Positions 8,490-17,492 of a DNA stretch of 64,000 nucleotides are shown piece by piece. The translations under genes were made by a program, and so were the position numbers. Source of the DNA: Promicromonospora thailandica (GTDB lineage Bacteria > Actinomycetota > Actinomycetes > Actinomycetales > Cellulomonadaceae); assembly GCF_024171955.1 (NCBI RefSeq), contig NZ_JAMTCS010000006.1, positions 272,733 through 336,732 of the forward strand. The letters are read 5' to 3'. Under the pieces are notes generated by a model. The model was not told the DNA's origin and did no database searches. It was given only the letters and a program-made list of their open reading frames with translations. How positions within the stretch are numbered: position 1 is the stretch's first letter; each line of letters opens with the position of its first letter.

Positions 8490-10580
8490 TCAGGCCTCGA
8501 TCTGCTCGGTCTCGTGGGCGGGCGTGGTGCTCGCGTGGAGGAAGAGCAGGTGCCGCTCGTACTGGTCGAGCACGTCGGCGATGAGCTGCTCCTTGGCGTA
8601 CCCGGTGACGTCGTACCCCTGCGTGCCCTCGGCGAGCAGCACCTCGACCCGGAAGTAGGTGTCGTCCTGGTCGGAGGTGTTCATCCGGAAGGTCGGCGTG
8701 GGGTGGGCCTGCGGCCACAGCGTGTAGGTGAACGGGGCCTCGTCGCCGTGCTCGACCGTGAGCGTGAGGGCGGGCAGGCCGCTGTCGCCCGCGAGCGTCT
8801 CGCTGCACGCGGTCGTGATGCCCTGTTCCGCGAGCTCGGCGGAGACCTCGGCCAGGGCGGGGCGCACCGTCTGGTCGAGGAACCGCAGCGTCTGGCGTCT
8901 GCCGGGGAACGAGACGAGCCGCGCGACCCGTTGCCGCCAGCCCGCGCCCGGCGGGCCGCCCTGCTGGATGCGTCCGGAGAGGCTGTTCGGCAGCGCGACC
9001 CGCAGCGTGTCGAGCTTGCGGCCCTCGCTGCGCAGCGCCTTGTGCAGGGCGAACATCACGCCGAACATGACCAGCGAGAACGGCAGGCCCATGATGATGG
9101 TGCCGGACTGGAGCGTGGCGATGCCGCCCGCGATCAGCATGCCGAGGGTGAGCAGGCCGGTCGCGGCCGCCCAGAAGACGCGCAGCCAGACCGGCCCGTC
9201 GTCGCCCGCCCGGTGCAGCTTCGACGTCAGCGTGGAGAGCACGAGGGCGCCGGAGTCCGCGGACGTCACGTAGAACAGCAGGCCCACGAAGATCGCGAGG
9301 CCGATGGTCAGCGGCGCGGCCGGGAAGCGTTCGAGCAGCGCGAAGATGCCCGACGCCGGGTCGTTCATCGCGGCGTCGCCGAACGCGGCGCCCTCCGCCC
9401 CGCCGTCGCGGATGAACTGCAGCGCGCTGTTCCCGAACACGGACACCCACAGCAGGATGAACACGAACGGCACGGTCAGCACGCCGACCACGAACTGGCG
9501 GATGGTGCGCCCGCGCGAGATGCGGGCGAGGAACAGGCCCACGAACGGCGCCCACGCGACCCACCACGCCCAGAAGAACAGCGTCCAGGCGTTCAGCCAG
9601 TCGGTCGGGGCCTCGAACGCGAACGTGTCCAGCGTCATGCCGGGCAGCCGGGACAGGTAGTCGCCGAGGTTCATCACCAGCGCGTCGAACAGGAACGTGG
9701 TGCTGCCGGTCACCACGAGGAACAGCACGAGCAGCAGGGCGAGCACCACGTTGAGCTCGGACAGCCGCCGCACGCCGCGCGCCACGCCGGACACGACCGA
9801 CAGCGTGGCCATCACCACGGCCAGGCCGAGCAGGGCGGCCTGCACCCCGACGCCGATGGGCGCGCCCAGCAGCTCGGCCAGGCCGCGGTTGAGCATCTCG
9901 ACGCCGATGCCGAGCGTGGTCGCCAGCCCGAAGATCGTGCCGATCACGGCGGCGACGTCGACGACGTCGCCCAGCCGGCCCCACACACGGTCACCGAACA
10001 GCGGGTGCAGCGCCGAGCGGATGCTCAGCGGCATGTTCCGGCGGTAGGCGAAGTACGCGATGGCCATGCCCATGAGGGCGTACATGCCCCAGCCGATGAG
10101 GCCGTAGTGGAAGAGGGTCCAGACGATGGCCATCCGGGCGGCCTCGACGGTGCCGCCCTCGCCGACGGGCGGCGCGAGGTACTGGGTGGCGGGCTCCGCC
10201 ACGGAGAAGAACATGAGGTCGGTGCCGATGCCGGCGGCGAACAGCATCGCCGACCAGGTCAGCAGCCCGAACTGGGGCTTGGCCTGCTCCGGGCCGAGCT
10301 TGATCCGCCCGGTGCGGGACAGTGCGACGCCGATGACGAAGACCAGGAAGGCCGCCGCCACGACGACGTAGTAGGCGCCGAACCAGTCGGCGATCCAGGC
10401 GACCACCACGCCGATGTACCGCTCGGTGGCCGCGGGCCGGACGATTGCCGCGAGGGCGACCGCGAGGATCAGCGCTGCCGACCCGTAGAACACGGGTGGG
10501 TTGATCCCCGCATGGTGCTTCGGTGGTGCGTCGTTGTCCTCGGAGGTGGTCGGGCTCTCGGTCGTCGCCGGGATGCTCAT
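8490..10580 (-). CDS. betT: BCCT family choline/betaine transporter
   Basis: This 696-residue BCCT carrier has about 12 hydrophobic segments between residues 30 and 530 and the family's Trp-rich core (WTLFFWAWWVAWAPFVGLF). A C-terminal cytoplasmic extension of about 150 residues resembles E. coli BetT, in which it modulates osmotic activation. Because choline-oxidising enzymes are encoded immediately downstream, choline is the likely substrate. The start at 10580 has GAAGGAA upstream; a longer in-frame start at 10640 would add residues reading through the promoter region. It is the first gene of the betT-betB-betA operon. No BetI-type repressor is adjacent. Confidence 0.88.
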   Translation of the reverse strand: MSIPATTESPTTSEDNDAPPKHHAGINPPVFYGSAALILAVALAAIVRPAATERYIGVVVAWIADWFGAYYVVVAAAFLVFVIGVALSRTGRIKLGPEQAKPQFGLLTWSAMLFAAGIGTDLMFFSVAEPATQYLAPPVGEGGTVEAARMAIVWTLFHYGLIGWGMYALMGMAIAYFAYRRNMPLSIRSALHPLFGDRVWGRLGDVVDVAAVIGTIFGLATTLGIGVEMLNRGLAELLGAPIGVGVQAALLGLAVVMATLSVVSGVARGVRRLSELNVVLALLLVLFLVVTGSTTFLFDALVMNLGDYLSRLPGMTLDTFAFEAPTDWLNAWTLFFWAWWVAWAPFVGLFLARISRGRTIRQFVVGVLTVPFVFILLWVSVFGNSALQFIRDGGAEGAAFGDAAMNDPASGIFALLERFPAAPLTIGLAIFVGLLFYVTSADSGALVLSTLTSKLHRAGDDGPVWLRVFWAAATGLLTLGMLIAGGIATLQSGTIIMGLPFSLVMFGVMFALHKALRSEGRKLDTLRVALPNSLSGRIQQGGPPGAGWRQRVARLVSFPGRRQTLRFLDQTVRPALAEVSAELAEQGITTACSETLAGDSGLPALTLTVEHGDEAPFTYTLWPQAHPTPTFRMNTSDQDDTYFRVEVLLAEGTQGYDVTGYAKEQLIADVLDQYERHLLFLHASTTPAHETEQIEA

Positions 10581-10665
10581 GGGTTCCTTCGTCGGGGGCA
10601 CGGACTGCTTTACCGTACATCTACCCGGAATTTCGTCCACTCGCCCCAGGGCGCCCGCCCGACGC

Positions 10666-11805
10666 TCAGACCGGTGCGAGCCCCAGGTTGCGTCCGGCCA
10701 GGCCGCGCCGCCGCCGCGCCAGGCTCGTCGCGACCTCGCGCAGCACCGCCGCCCCGGGCGAGTCCGGCGCGGTCAGCACCACGGGCGTGCCGCTGTCGCC
10801 ACCCTCGCGCACCGCGACGTCGAGCGGCACCTGGCCGAGCAGCGGCACGTCCGTGCCCACCAGCTCGGTGAGCCGGGCCGAGACCTGCTCGCCCCCGCCG
10901 CTGCCGAAGACCTCCAGCCGGGTGCCGTCCGGCTGCTCGAGCCACGACATGTTCTCGACCACGCCCACCACGCCCTGGGACGTCTGGGTGGCCACCGACC
11001 CGGCGCGCTCGGCCACCTCCGCGGCCGCCGCCTGCGGCGTCGTCACCACCAGGATCTCGGACGACGGGAGGAGCTGCGCCACGGAGATCGCGATGTCCCC
11101 GGTGCCGGGCGGCAGGTCGAGCAGCAGCACGTCGAGGTCGCCCCAGTAGACGTCCGCGAGGAACTGCTCGAGCGCGCGGTGCAGCATCGGGCCGCGCCAC
11201 ACCACGGGCTGCCCCGCCGGTACGAACATGCCGATCGAGACCACCTTGACGCCGTGCGCGACGGGCGGCAGCAGCATGTTGTCCACCCGGGTCGGCTGAC
11301 GGTCCACGCCGAGCATGCGGGGGATGGAGAAGCCGTAGATGTCGGCGTCGATCACGCCGACCGACAGCCCGTCCGCCGCCAGGGCCACCGCCAGGTTCGC
11401 CGTCACGGACGACTTGCCCACGCCGCCCTTGCCGGACGCCACCGCGAACACCTTGGTCAGCGACCCCGGCTGCGAGAACGGGATGACCGGGTCGCCCGCG
11501 CCGCCGCGCAGCATGGACCGCAGCGACGAGCGCTGCTCGGGCGTCATCACGCCCAGCTCGACGTCGACACCGGACACGCCGTCCACCGCCGTCGCCGCCG
11601 CGGTCACGTCCTTGACCAGCGTCGACTTCATCGGACAGCCCGCGACGGTGAGGTCCACGCCGACGGCGACGTGCCCGTCGTCGGCCACCGCCACCGACCG
11701 GACCATGCCGAGGTCGGTGATGGGGCGCCGGATCTCTGGGTCGAGCACACCGGTCAGCGCGTCACGCACGCGGGCCTCGAGGTCGGGGGAGTCGACGAGG
11801 GTCAT
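10666..11805 (-). CDS. Mrp/ApbC-type iron-sulfur cluster carrier ATPase
   Basis: This 379-residue protein has an N-terminal MIP18/DUF59 domain (about residues 8-85) and a ParA/MinD-type P-loop ATPase with the deviant Walker A SGKGGVGKSS and DADIYG, hallmarks of Mrp/ApbC/NBP35 proteins that carry Fe-S clusters to apo-proteins. The conserved CxxC of most Mrp proteins is not visible in the C-terminal part; this is also true of some actinobacterial members. The ATG at 11805 is preceded by TAGGAT and 6 nt with no Shine-Dalgarno, suggesting a leaderless mRNA. It is divergent from the gene at 11931. Confidence 0.88.
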   Translation of the reverse strand: MTLVDSPDLEARVRDALTGVLDPEIRRPITDLGMVRSVAVADDGHVAVGVDLTVAGCPMKSTLVKDVTAAATAVDGVSGVDVELGVMTPEQRSSLRSMLRGGAGDPVIPFSQPGSLTKVFAVASGKGGVGKSSVTANLAVALAADGLSVGVIDADIYGFSIPRMLGVDRQPTRVDNMLLPPVAHGVKVVSIGMFVPAGQPVVWRGPMLHRALEQFLADVYWGDLDVLLLDLPPGTGDIAISVAQLLPSSEILVVTTPQAAAAEVAERAGSVATQTSQGVVGVVENMSWLEQPDGTRLEVFGSGGGEQVSARLTELVGTDVPLLGQVPLDVAVREGGDSGTPVVLTAPDSPGAAVLREVATSLARRRRGLAGRNLGLAPV

Positions 11806-11930
11806 GGCTCGATCCTAGGACGACGGTCCAGCGCGTCCGGCACCGGTACGCCGGAAGCGTGGTCCATGCTTTTGCAATGAAGATCAGTGGGAACGGTACG
11901 CTGCGTCACCACCACAGGTGAGGAGGGCCG

Positions 11931-13895
11931 ATGACGGAGGCACGCGTCCCCGCGCGAGTTCGGCGCGTCTCCTCCGAGGACCAGGCGCGCGAGCTCGCCG
12001 CAGCCCTCCAGCGGCCGGGCCGCGACCGGCCGGTCGTGGTCATCTCGACGCCCGCCGGGCACGACACCCCCTTCGTGGACCCGCAGCGCGTGCTCGACGA
12101 CGTCGACGGGCTCGCCGAGGTGGTCGTCATCCCCACGGGCGACGTGTCCTGGGCGTTCTCGTCGGGCATGCCGCCGGACACGCAGGTCTACGGCGGTGCC
12201 TCCCGCGTCTACGGCACCGACCTGGAGTGGGTGCACCAGCCGCGCCGCTCGCCGCTGCACTTCGCCTACTCCCCGGACGAGGACGCCCGCGTGCACGACC
12301 GCCTCGTCGGCGACGTCATGCGGTTCGCGGTGCGCGCGGGGATCGTGGGCTCGGCCCGCTCCGCCCCGGACGCGACCCCCGTCGAGGGCACGGTGCTCGG
12401 CCTGCTCGGATCGCGCGCCCTGGTCAGCACCGACGGCGGCGGCCAGGCCAGCATCGCCGAGGAGCTCGTGCTGCCCGACGTGCCCCTGTCCCGCGTGCTC
12501 GCGCCCGGGATGCGGGTCGCGGGGGTGCTCGACCCGGTCCGCCGGCTCCTCGACGTCCGCGGCATGCTGCCCGACGCCGCCGCGCTGCGCCGGGCGGTGC
12601 ACGCCGCCTACCGCGTGGGCCAGGTGGTGCTCGGCCGGGTCGAGACGGTCGAGGACCACGCCGTCCGCATCGCGCTCGCCCCCGGCGTGCTGGTCCGCGT
12701 GCGCCGCGCGGAGATCACCGGCAACGACCTGGACCTGCTCGGCGACCTGTTCACGCCGGGCGAGGTGGTGGTCGCCCGCAGGGTGCCCGCGCCGCTGGAC
12801 GGCCTGGCACTGCGGCTCGACGACGTCGACGAGTCCGAGGACAAGCCCGTCACCGCGATCGCCCTGCTGGAGGGCGGCCCGCCCTGGTTGGAACCCGACC
12901 CTCCTGCGCGGGACGACGAGCCGCTCGCGGTGCTGCCCGCGCCCGTCGTGGATCCGGCGCCGGACGGGTTCGCCGGGGCCGCGACGGACCGCGACGGTCC
13001 GCCCACGCCCGCCGACCTGTTCGGCCCGGCGCCCGGACCCGGCCGGGGCGGCGCGCCACCCGGCCCGCCGGCCCCGGAAGCGGGTGGCCCGCGGGCGCCG
13101 ACCCCCGGCGACGTCGCCGCGTGGCACGCCGGCGGGCAGGACACGCTGCCGTCGCCTCCGCCGTCGTCCACCGTGCCCGCCCTGGCGAGCGACTCCCCGG
13201 CGGAGCCGCCGGGCAAGGCGGCCCGGGACCTGAGCCTGTCGCTCGACGCGGCCAGGGCGAAGGCCGCGGCCCTGGCCAAGGAGCTGCTGGACGACAAGGT
13301 CAAGCGGCACCAGGTCGAGCTGGAGGTCGACCGGCTGCTGGGGCGCGTCGGCGAGCTGACCGAGCGGCTGGAGCGTGCGGAACGGCGCGCCGAGCAGCAG
13401 GCGACCGCGCTGCGCAAGGCGCGGCAGGAGGCCGCGCGGCTGCGCCGCCGGCTGGGCGACGCGGGCGACGAGCCGCCCGAGGAGCGCCACTTCCTCGACG
13501 ACGAGGAGCAGCTCCGGTTCGAGGTGCTCACCGAGTGGGCCCGGACCATCCCCGCCGCCGACAAGGCGACGCGGCCGCTGGCCCCGTACCGGCTCGGCCC
13601 GCGGTTCCTCGCGGCCCTGGCCGACGTCGAGGGCGTCAGCCGGGAGCGGGTGGTGTGGACGGTGGTCATGGTGCTGACCGGCCTGGCCCCCGAGATGAAC
13701 GGGCTCCAGGTGCACCGCCTGCGGACCGGCTCCGGAGGCGACGACCCGGCCCGGCAGCGCGACGACGGCGCGCAGTGCTGGCGGGTCGCGCTGCAGGTCA
13801 ACTCGCCGTCGGCCCGCCGTCTGCACTACTGGCGGCTGCCGGGCGGCGCGTTCGAGCTGTCCCGCGTGGTGCTCCACGACGACGTGGAGCCGTGA
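11931..13895 (+). CDS. Unknown protein with S1-like segment and coiled coil
   Basis: The product has 654 residues and I do not recognise the family. An N-terminal alpha/beta region (about 1-110) resembles a Rossmann-like half domain. A segment at about 224-285 (VGQVVLGRVETVEDHAVRIAL) looks like an S1/OB-type beta barrel. A Pro/Gly-rich linker spans about 320-420, a strongly charged coiled coil about 430-520, and a compact C-terminal domain ends the protein. No signal peptide or membrane segment is seen. GAGGAGG stands just before ATG 11931. It lies between mrp and the DUF1003 gene, with 3 nt between convergent stop codons at its 3' end. An RNA-associated role is possible but speculative. Confidence 0.75.
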   Translation: MTEARVPARVRRVSSEDQARELAAALQRPGRDRPVVVISTPAGHDTPFVDPQRVLDDVDGLAEVVVIPTGDVSWAFSSGMPPDTQVYGGASRVYGTDLEWVHQPRRSPLHFAYSPDEDARVHDRLVGDVMRFAVRAGIVGSARSAPDATPVEGTVLGLLGSRALVSTDGGGQASIAEELVLPDVPLSRVLAPGMRVAGVLDPVRRLLDVRGMLPDAAALRRAVHAAYRVGQVVLGRVETVEDHAVRIALAPGVLVRVRRAEITGNDLDLLGDLFTPGEVVVARRVPAPLDGLALRLDDVDESEDKPVTAIALLEGGPPWLEPDPPARDDEPLAVLPAPVVDPAPDGFAGAATDRDGPPTPADLFGPAPGPGRGGAPPGPPAPEAGGPRAPTPGDVAAWHAGGQDTLPSPPPSSTVPALASDSPAEPPGKAARDLSLSLDAARAKAAALAKELLDDKVKRHQVELEVDRLLGRVGELTERLERAERRAEQQATALRKARQEAARLRRRLGDAGDEPPEERHFLDDEEQLRFEVLTEWARTIPAADKATRPLAPYRLGPRFLAALADVEGVSRERVVWTVVMVLTGLAPEMNGLQVHRLRTGSGGDDPARQRDDGAQCWRVALQVNSPSARRLHYWRLPGGAFELSRVVLHDDVEP

Positions 13896-13898
13896 TCC

Positions 13899-14420
13899 TC
13901 ACCCCTGCTGGTCGGGCTCCCGCTCCCGGGTCCGGTCCTTCTCGCGGTCCTTCTCGTCCAGCTCCTCCAGGAGGTTGCGGATCTCCGAGCGCACGAAGTC
14001 ACGCGTGGCCACCTCGTTGAGCGCGATCCGCAGCGCCGCCATCTCGCGCGCCAGGTACTCGGTGTCGGCGAGGTTGCGCTCCCCGCGCTGCCGGTCCTGC
14101 TCCGCCATGACGCGGTCGCGGTCGTCCTGCCGGTTCTGCGCCAGCAGGATGAGCGGGGCGGCGTAGCTGGCCTGGAGCGACAGCATCAGCGTGAGCGCGG
14201 TGAACCCGTTGGCGGCACTGTCGAACCGCAGGTTCTCCGGGCCCCACGCGTTCCACGCCAGCCACACCGCGCAGAACACCGTGAGATACACGAGGAATCG
14301 CGGGGTACCCAGGAACCGGGCGATCCCCTCGGTAACCCGGCCGACGGCGTCCTGGTCCATCCGCAGGCGGGGGACCAGGGCGCGGCGCTGGGCGAGCGGG
14401 GTGTCCAGGCGGTCAGCCAC
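13899..14420 (-). CDS. DUF1003 membrane protein
   Basis: This 173-residue protein matches the DUF1003 pattern: two adjacent transmembrane segments (about residues 41-58 and 72-92) separated by a short loop, then a charged helical C-terminus (about 100-173, many E/R/D). The function is unestablished. Its start overlaps the end of the MgtE-like CBS gene by 8 nt, so the two are almost certainly co-translated. This pairing suggests it may supply the membrane part of a divalent-cation system whose regulatory half lacks a channel; that is inference. Confidence 0.85.
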   Translation of the reverse strand: MADRLDTPLAQRRALVPRLRMDQDAVGRVTEGIARFLGTPRFLVYLTVFCAVWLAWNAWGPENLRFDSAANGFTALTLMLSLQASYAAPLILLAQNRQDDRDRVMAEQDRQRGERNLADTEYLAREMAALRIALNEVATRDFVRSEIRNLLEELDEKDREKDRTREREPDQQG

Positions 14421-15723
14421 GTCGCACCTCCCGTCGCGCCCCAGGTGCCGCCGCCGGGGCGGCCTGCGCGGCGACCTCGTCCTCGTCGTCGCTGTCGCGC
14501 CAGTCGTCCGGGAGGATGTGGTCCAGCACGTCGTCGACGGTGACCACCCCGAGCAGCCGGCGCTGCGCGTCCAGCACGGGCAGGGCGAGCAGGTCGTACG
14601 CCGCGAGCAGCCGCGTCACCTGACCCACCGACGCGTCGTGGGTGAGCCACTCCGTCTCGGCGTCGAGCACGGACGCCACCGCCGCGTGCGGCGGCTCGCG
14701 CAGCAGCCGCTGGAAGTGCGCGACGCCGAGGAACCGGCCCGTCGGTGTCTCCAGCGGCGGCCGCACCACGAAGACCATCGAGGCCAGCGCCGGCGGCAGC
14801 TCCGAGCGCCGGATCGAGGCCAGCGCCGTCGCTATGGTGTCGTCCGCGCCGAGGATCACCGGCTCCGTGGTCATCAGGCCGCCCGCGGTGTCCTCCGCGT
14901 ACTCCAGCAGCCGCCGGACGTCCGCCGCCTCCTCCGGCTCCATCAGGTTGAGCAGCTGGGCCGCCTGCTCGTCCGGCAGCTCGTTCAGCAGGTCGGCGGC
15001 GTCGTCCGGCTCCATGACCTCCAGCACGTCGGCCGCACGGTCCACGTCCAGCCCGGACAGGATCGACACCTGCGCGTCCTCCGGCAGCTCCTCCAGCACG
15101 TCCGCGAGCCGCTCGTCGTTCAGCGCCGTGGCGATCTCGAGCCGCCGTCCCGCGCCCAGGTCCCGGATCACGTCGGCGAGGTCCGCCGCGCGCATGTCCT
15201 CGTACGCCTCCAGCAGGCGGGCCGCACCCTGCTCGGCGGAGCGGGCCGTGAGGTCCTGCACCGCGTCCACCGGGACGGTCAGCGTCGAGCCGCGGCGGAA
15301 CGGCGCGGACCCGCGCGACGAACGGCGGCGCACGAACAGCTGGTCCACGAGCCAGTCGCCCGTGCGCTGCTGCGCGATCGAGACGTCCTCGATGGTCACC
15401 TCGCCCGAGCCGTCCTTGAGCTGCACCCGGCGGTCCAGGAGCTCACCCAGCACCACCGACTCCATCGCCCGCTGCTCGAACCGCCGCAGGTTCACCAGGC
15501 CCGTGCTGATCACCTGCCCCGAGTCGATGCTCGTGACCCGCGTCAGAGGCAGGAAGACCCGGCGCCGGCCCGGCACCTCGACCACCAGGCCGACGGCGCG
15601 CGGCGCCCCCTTCGCCCGCACCAGCACGACCACGTCACGGACCCGGCCCACCTGGTCCCCGATCGGGTCGAAGACCACGGTGCCTGCCAGACGTGCGACG
15701 AAAACCCTGGTACCGGCGCTCAC
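14413..15723 (-). CDS. MgtE-like CBS regulatory protein without channel domain
   Basis: This protein of about 436 residues has an N-terminal PRC-barrel-like segment (VFVARLAGTVVFDPIGDQVG), then an MgtE N-terminal superhelical domain (repeated DxxDAADLLNELP-type units at about 210-285) and tandem CBS domains to about residue 415. The five-helix Mg2+ channel of true MgtE is absent; the protein ends in a soluble Ala-rich tail. It probably senses Mg2+ or nucleotides and acts on another protein, perhaps the overlapping DUF1003 product. GTG 15723 is chosen because TAGGCT and 7 nt precede it (leaderless pattern) and domain similarity starts there. Confidence 0.82.
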   Translation of the reverse strand: MSAGTRVFVARLAGTVVFDPIGDQVGRVRDVVVLVRAKGAPRAVGLVVEVPGRRRVFLPLTRVTSIDSGQVISTGLVNLRRFEQRAMESVVLGELLDRRVQLKDGSGEVTIEDVSIAQQRTGDWLVDQLFVRRRSSRGSAPFRRGSTLTVPVDAVQDLTARSAEQGAARLLEAYEDMRAADLADVIRDLGAGRRLEIATALNDERLADVLEELPEDAQVSILSGLDVDRAADVLEVMEPDDAADLLNELPDEQAAQLLNLMEPEEAADVRRLLEYAEDTAGGLMTTEPVILGADDTIATALASIRRSELPPALASMVFVVRPPLETPTGRFLGVAHFQRLLREPPHAAVASVLDAETEWLTHDASVGQVTRLLAAYDLLALPVLDAQRRLLGVVTVDDVLDHILPDDWRDSDDEDEVAAQAAPAAAPGARREVRRG

Positions 15724-15796
15724 GCTGGTCAGCCTACGACCCGCCCCCAGCCCTCGCTCCTCGCCACTTCTGCCCAGGTGGGGGACACTATGGGAT

Positions 15797-16771
15797 ATGA
15801 GCATGTCTCGCCCGGGTGCCGTCCCGAAGGTCCCGACCCTGCCGGCCGGTGACGAGGTTGCCGCGTACTCCACCTACCTGGAGGCGCAGAAAGCGGTCGA
15901 CTACCTGTCCGACAACAAGTTTCCCGTCGAGAACGTCACCATCGTGGGCACCGACCTGCGCATGGTGGAGCGCGTCACGGGGCGCCTGACCTACGGCCGG
16001 GTGGCGCTCGCGGGCGCCCTCTCCGGCGCGTGGTTCGGCTTCTTCGTCGGCCTGCTGCTCACGCTCTTCGCGGGCGGGTCGTCCGGCTTCCAGGTGATGT
16101 TCGCGGGCATCGCGCTCGGTGCCGGCTTCGGCCTGCTGTTCTCGATCCTGTCGTACTCCTTCACGGGCGGACGCCGCGACTTCACCTCCTCGTCGCAGAT
16201 CGTCGCCGCCACCTACGCGATCCTGTGCGGGCACGACCTGGCCTCGGACGCCAGGGCGCTCCTGGTGCAGTCGCCGGGCGGGCTGGGCAAGTCGCGGGGT
16301 GGCGCCACCGTCGGCTCGCCGCCCGTCTACGGCACGCAGGCTCCCGCCGCTGCCGCGCCGCCGACCCCCGGTGCTCCGCCGGCCCCCGCCGCACCGCCGG
16401 CGCGGCCGACCGACCCGCGCTGGGTCACGCCCTCGGGTGAGCCCCGGTACGGCGCGATGCGCCCGGGCTCGGACACGGGCGCTGGTGCGTCCGGGGCTGG
16501 TGGCTCTGGTGCTGGTGGCTCTGGTGCTGGTGGCTCAGGTGCTGGTTCCTCTGGTGCTGGTTCCTCGGGTGCGTCTGGGGCTGGTGCGGCGGCTCCGGGC
16601 GCGGCGGGTCCGGGCGCTCCTGGCACGACGGCGGGCGATGGTCCCTCCGACGCTGCCCCGGCGGGCTCCACCGAGTCTCCCGAGACCCCGCCGACCTCCC
16701 CGGGCCCCCGCCCCGAGGATGACACCCCGACATCCCGCACCAACCCTTACGCCCCACCGACGGACGACTGA
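15797..16771 (+). CDS. General stress protein 17M-like membrane protein with repeat tail
   Basis: This 324-residue protein has an N-terminal YflT/GSP17M-type domain (about 18-60, AVDYLSDNKFPVENVTIVGTDL) and two hydrophobic segments (about 75-97 and 100-125). A long low-complexity C-terminal half rich in Pro, Ala, Gly and Ser includes GAGGS-type repeats encoded by a 15-bp tandem repeat. Homologues are stress-associated proteins of unknown mechanism. The tail is probably cytoplasmic and disordered. ATG 15797 is preferred over ATG 15803. It is divergent from the MgtE-like gene (73 nt apart), and its 3' end abuts a large repeat array. Confidence 0.82.
   Translation: MSMSRPGAVPKVPTLPAGDEVAAYSTYLEAQKAVDYLSDNKFPVENVTIVGTDLRMVERVTGRLTYGRVALAGALSGAWFGFFVGLLLTLFAGGSSGFQVMFAGIALGAGFGLLFSILSYSFTGGRRDFTSSSQIVAATYAILCGHDLASDARALLVQSPGGLGKSRGGATVGSPPVYGTQAPAAAAPPTPGAPPAPAAPPARPTDPRWVTPSGEPRYGAMRPGSDTGAGASGAGGSGAGGSGAGGSGAGSSGAGSSGASGAGAAAPGAAGPGAPGTTAGDGPSDAAPAGSTESPETPPTSPGPRPEDDTPTSRTNPYAPPTDD
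16493..16567 (+). repeat. 15-bp coding tandem repeat
   Basis: Five 15-bp units (GGTGCTGGTGGCTCT and variants) run in frame, encoding GAGGS/GAGSS pentapeptides in the tail of the stress protein. Near-identical codons suggest recent slippage, so copy number may vary between strains. Confidence 0.9.
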
Positions 16772-16789
16772 CCCACTGGTCCCGACTTC

Positions 16790-17340
16790 GGTCCCTTGCA
16801 TCTGTCTGGCGGCGACTTCGGTCGGTTGCCTCGAGATCGGTCCTTCAATGGACCGATCTCAAGGCAACCGACCGATGTCGTGTCTGGGCGGTGTGCTTCT
16901 GACCGAAGTGAACCAGGGGCGGGCCCTGTACCCGCTAGCTGCGCCGCTGCACGAGTGGTCCACCTGCCCCGGTGTCGTTCCTGTGCGCTTGTCTGGCGGT
17001 GGCGTCGGTCCTTTGCATCTGTCTGGCGGCGACTTCGGTCGGTTGCCTTGAGATCGGTCCTGCAATGGACCGATGTCGGGGCAACCGACCGATGTCGTGT
17101 CTGGGCGGTGTGCTTCTGACCGAAGTGAACCAGGGGCAGGCCCTGCACCCGCTAGCTGCACCGGTGCACGAGTGGTCCGCCTGCCCCGGTGTCGGTCCTG
17201 TGCGCTTGTCTGGCGGTGGCGTCGGTCCTTTGCATCTGTCTGGCGGCGACTTCGGTCGGTTGCCTTGAGATCGGTCCTGCAATGGACCGATGTCGGGGCA
17301 ACCGACCGATGTCGTGTCTGGGCGGTGTGCGTCCGACCGA
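16790..17340. repeat. 217-bp tandem repeat carrying palindromes, about 2.5 copies
   Basis: Marker sequence TTGCATCTGTCTGGCGGCGA starts at 16796, 17013 and 17230, exactly 217 bp apart, and the intervening sequence is nearly identical. Each unit contains a long palindrome. In the first (16820-16843 against 16850-16873) the 24-bp arms have one mismatch around a 6-nt loop. The same core is seen at 2416-2457. The other two palindromes carry several mismatches. The array fills the gap between the stress-protein stop and the winged-helix/nuclease gene. No convincing gene lies inside; open frames there are repetitive. Confidence 0.93.
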
Positions 17341-17492
17341 AGCGCCACACGGGATGACAGGGCGGGCAAGGTCAGCCGCCGGAGCCGACCGACCCTCGCC
17401 ACCAGGTCCCAACACTAGGACGGTCACCACCGCCGGTGCTCCGCCGGGTCTGTGCACAGGTCGCGCCTGGTCGAGCCCGTCGGCAGGCCGCG

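Noticed and set aside
8490..10580. Start of the BCCT transporter at 10640
   Set aside because: The extra 20 residues read through the likely promoter; ATG 10580 has a GAAGGAA site and precedes a normal cytoplasmic N-terminus.
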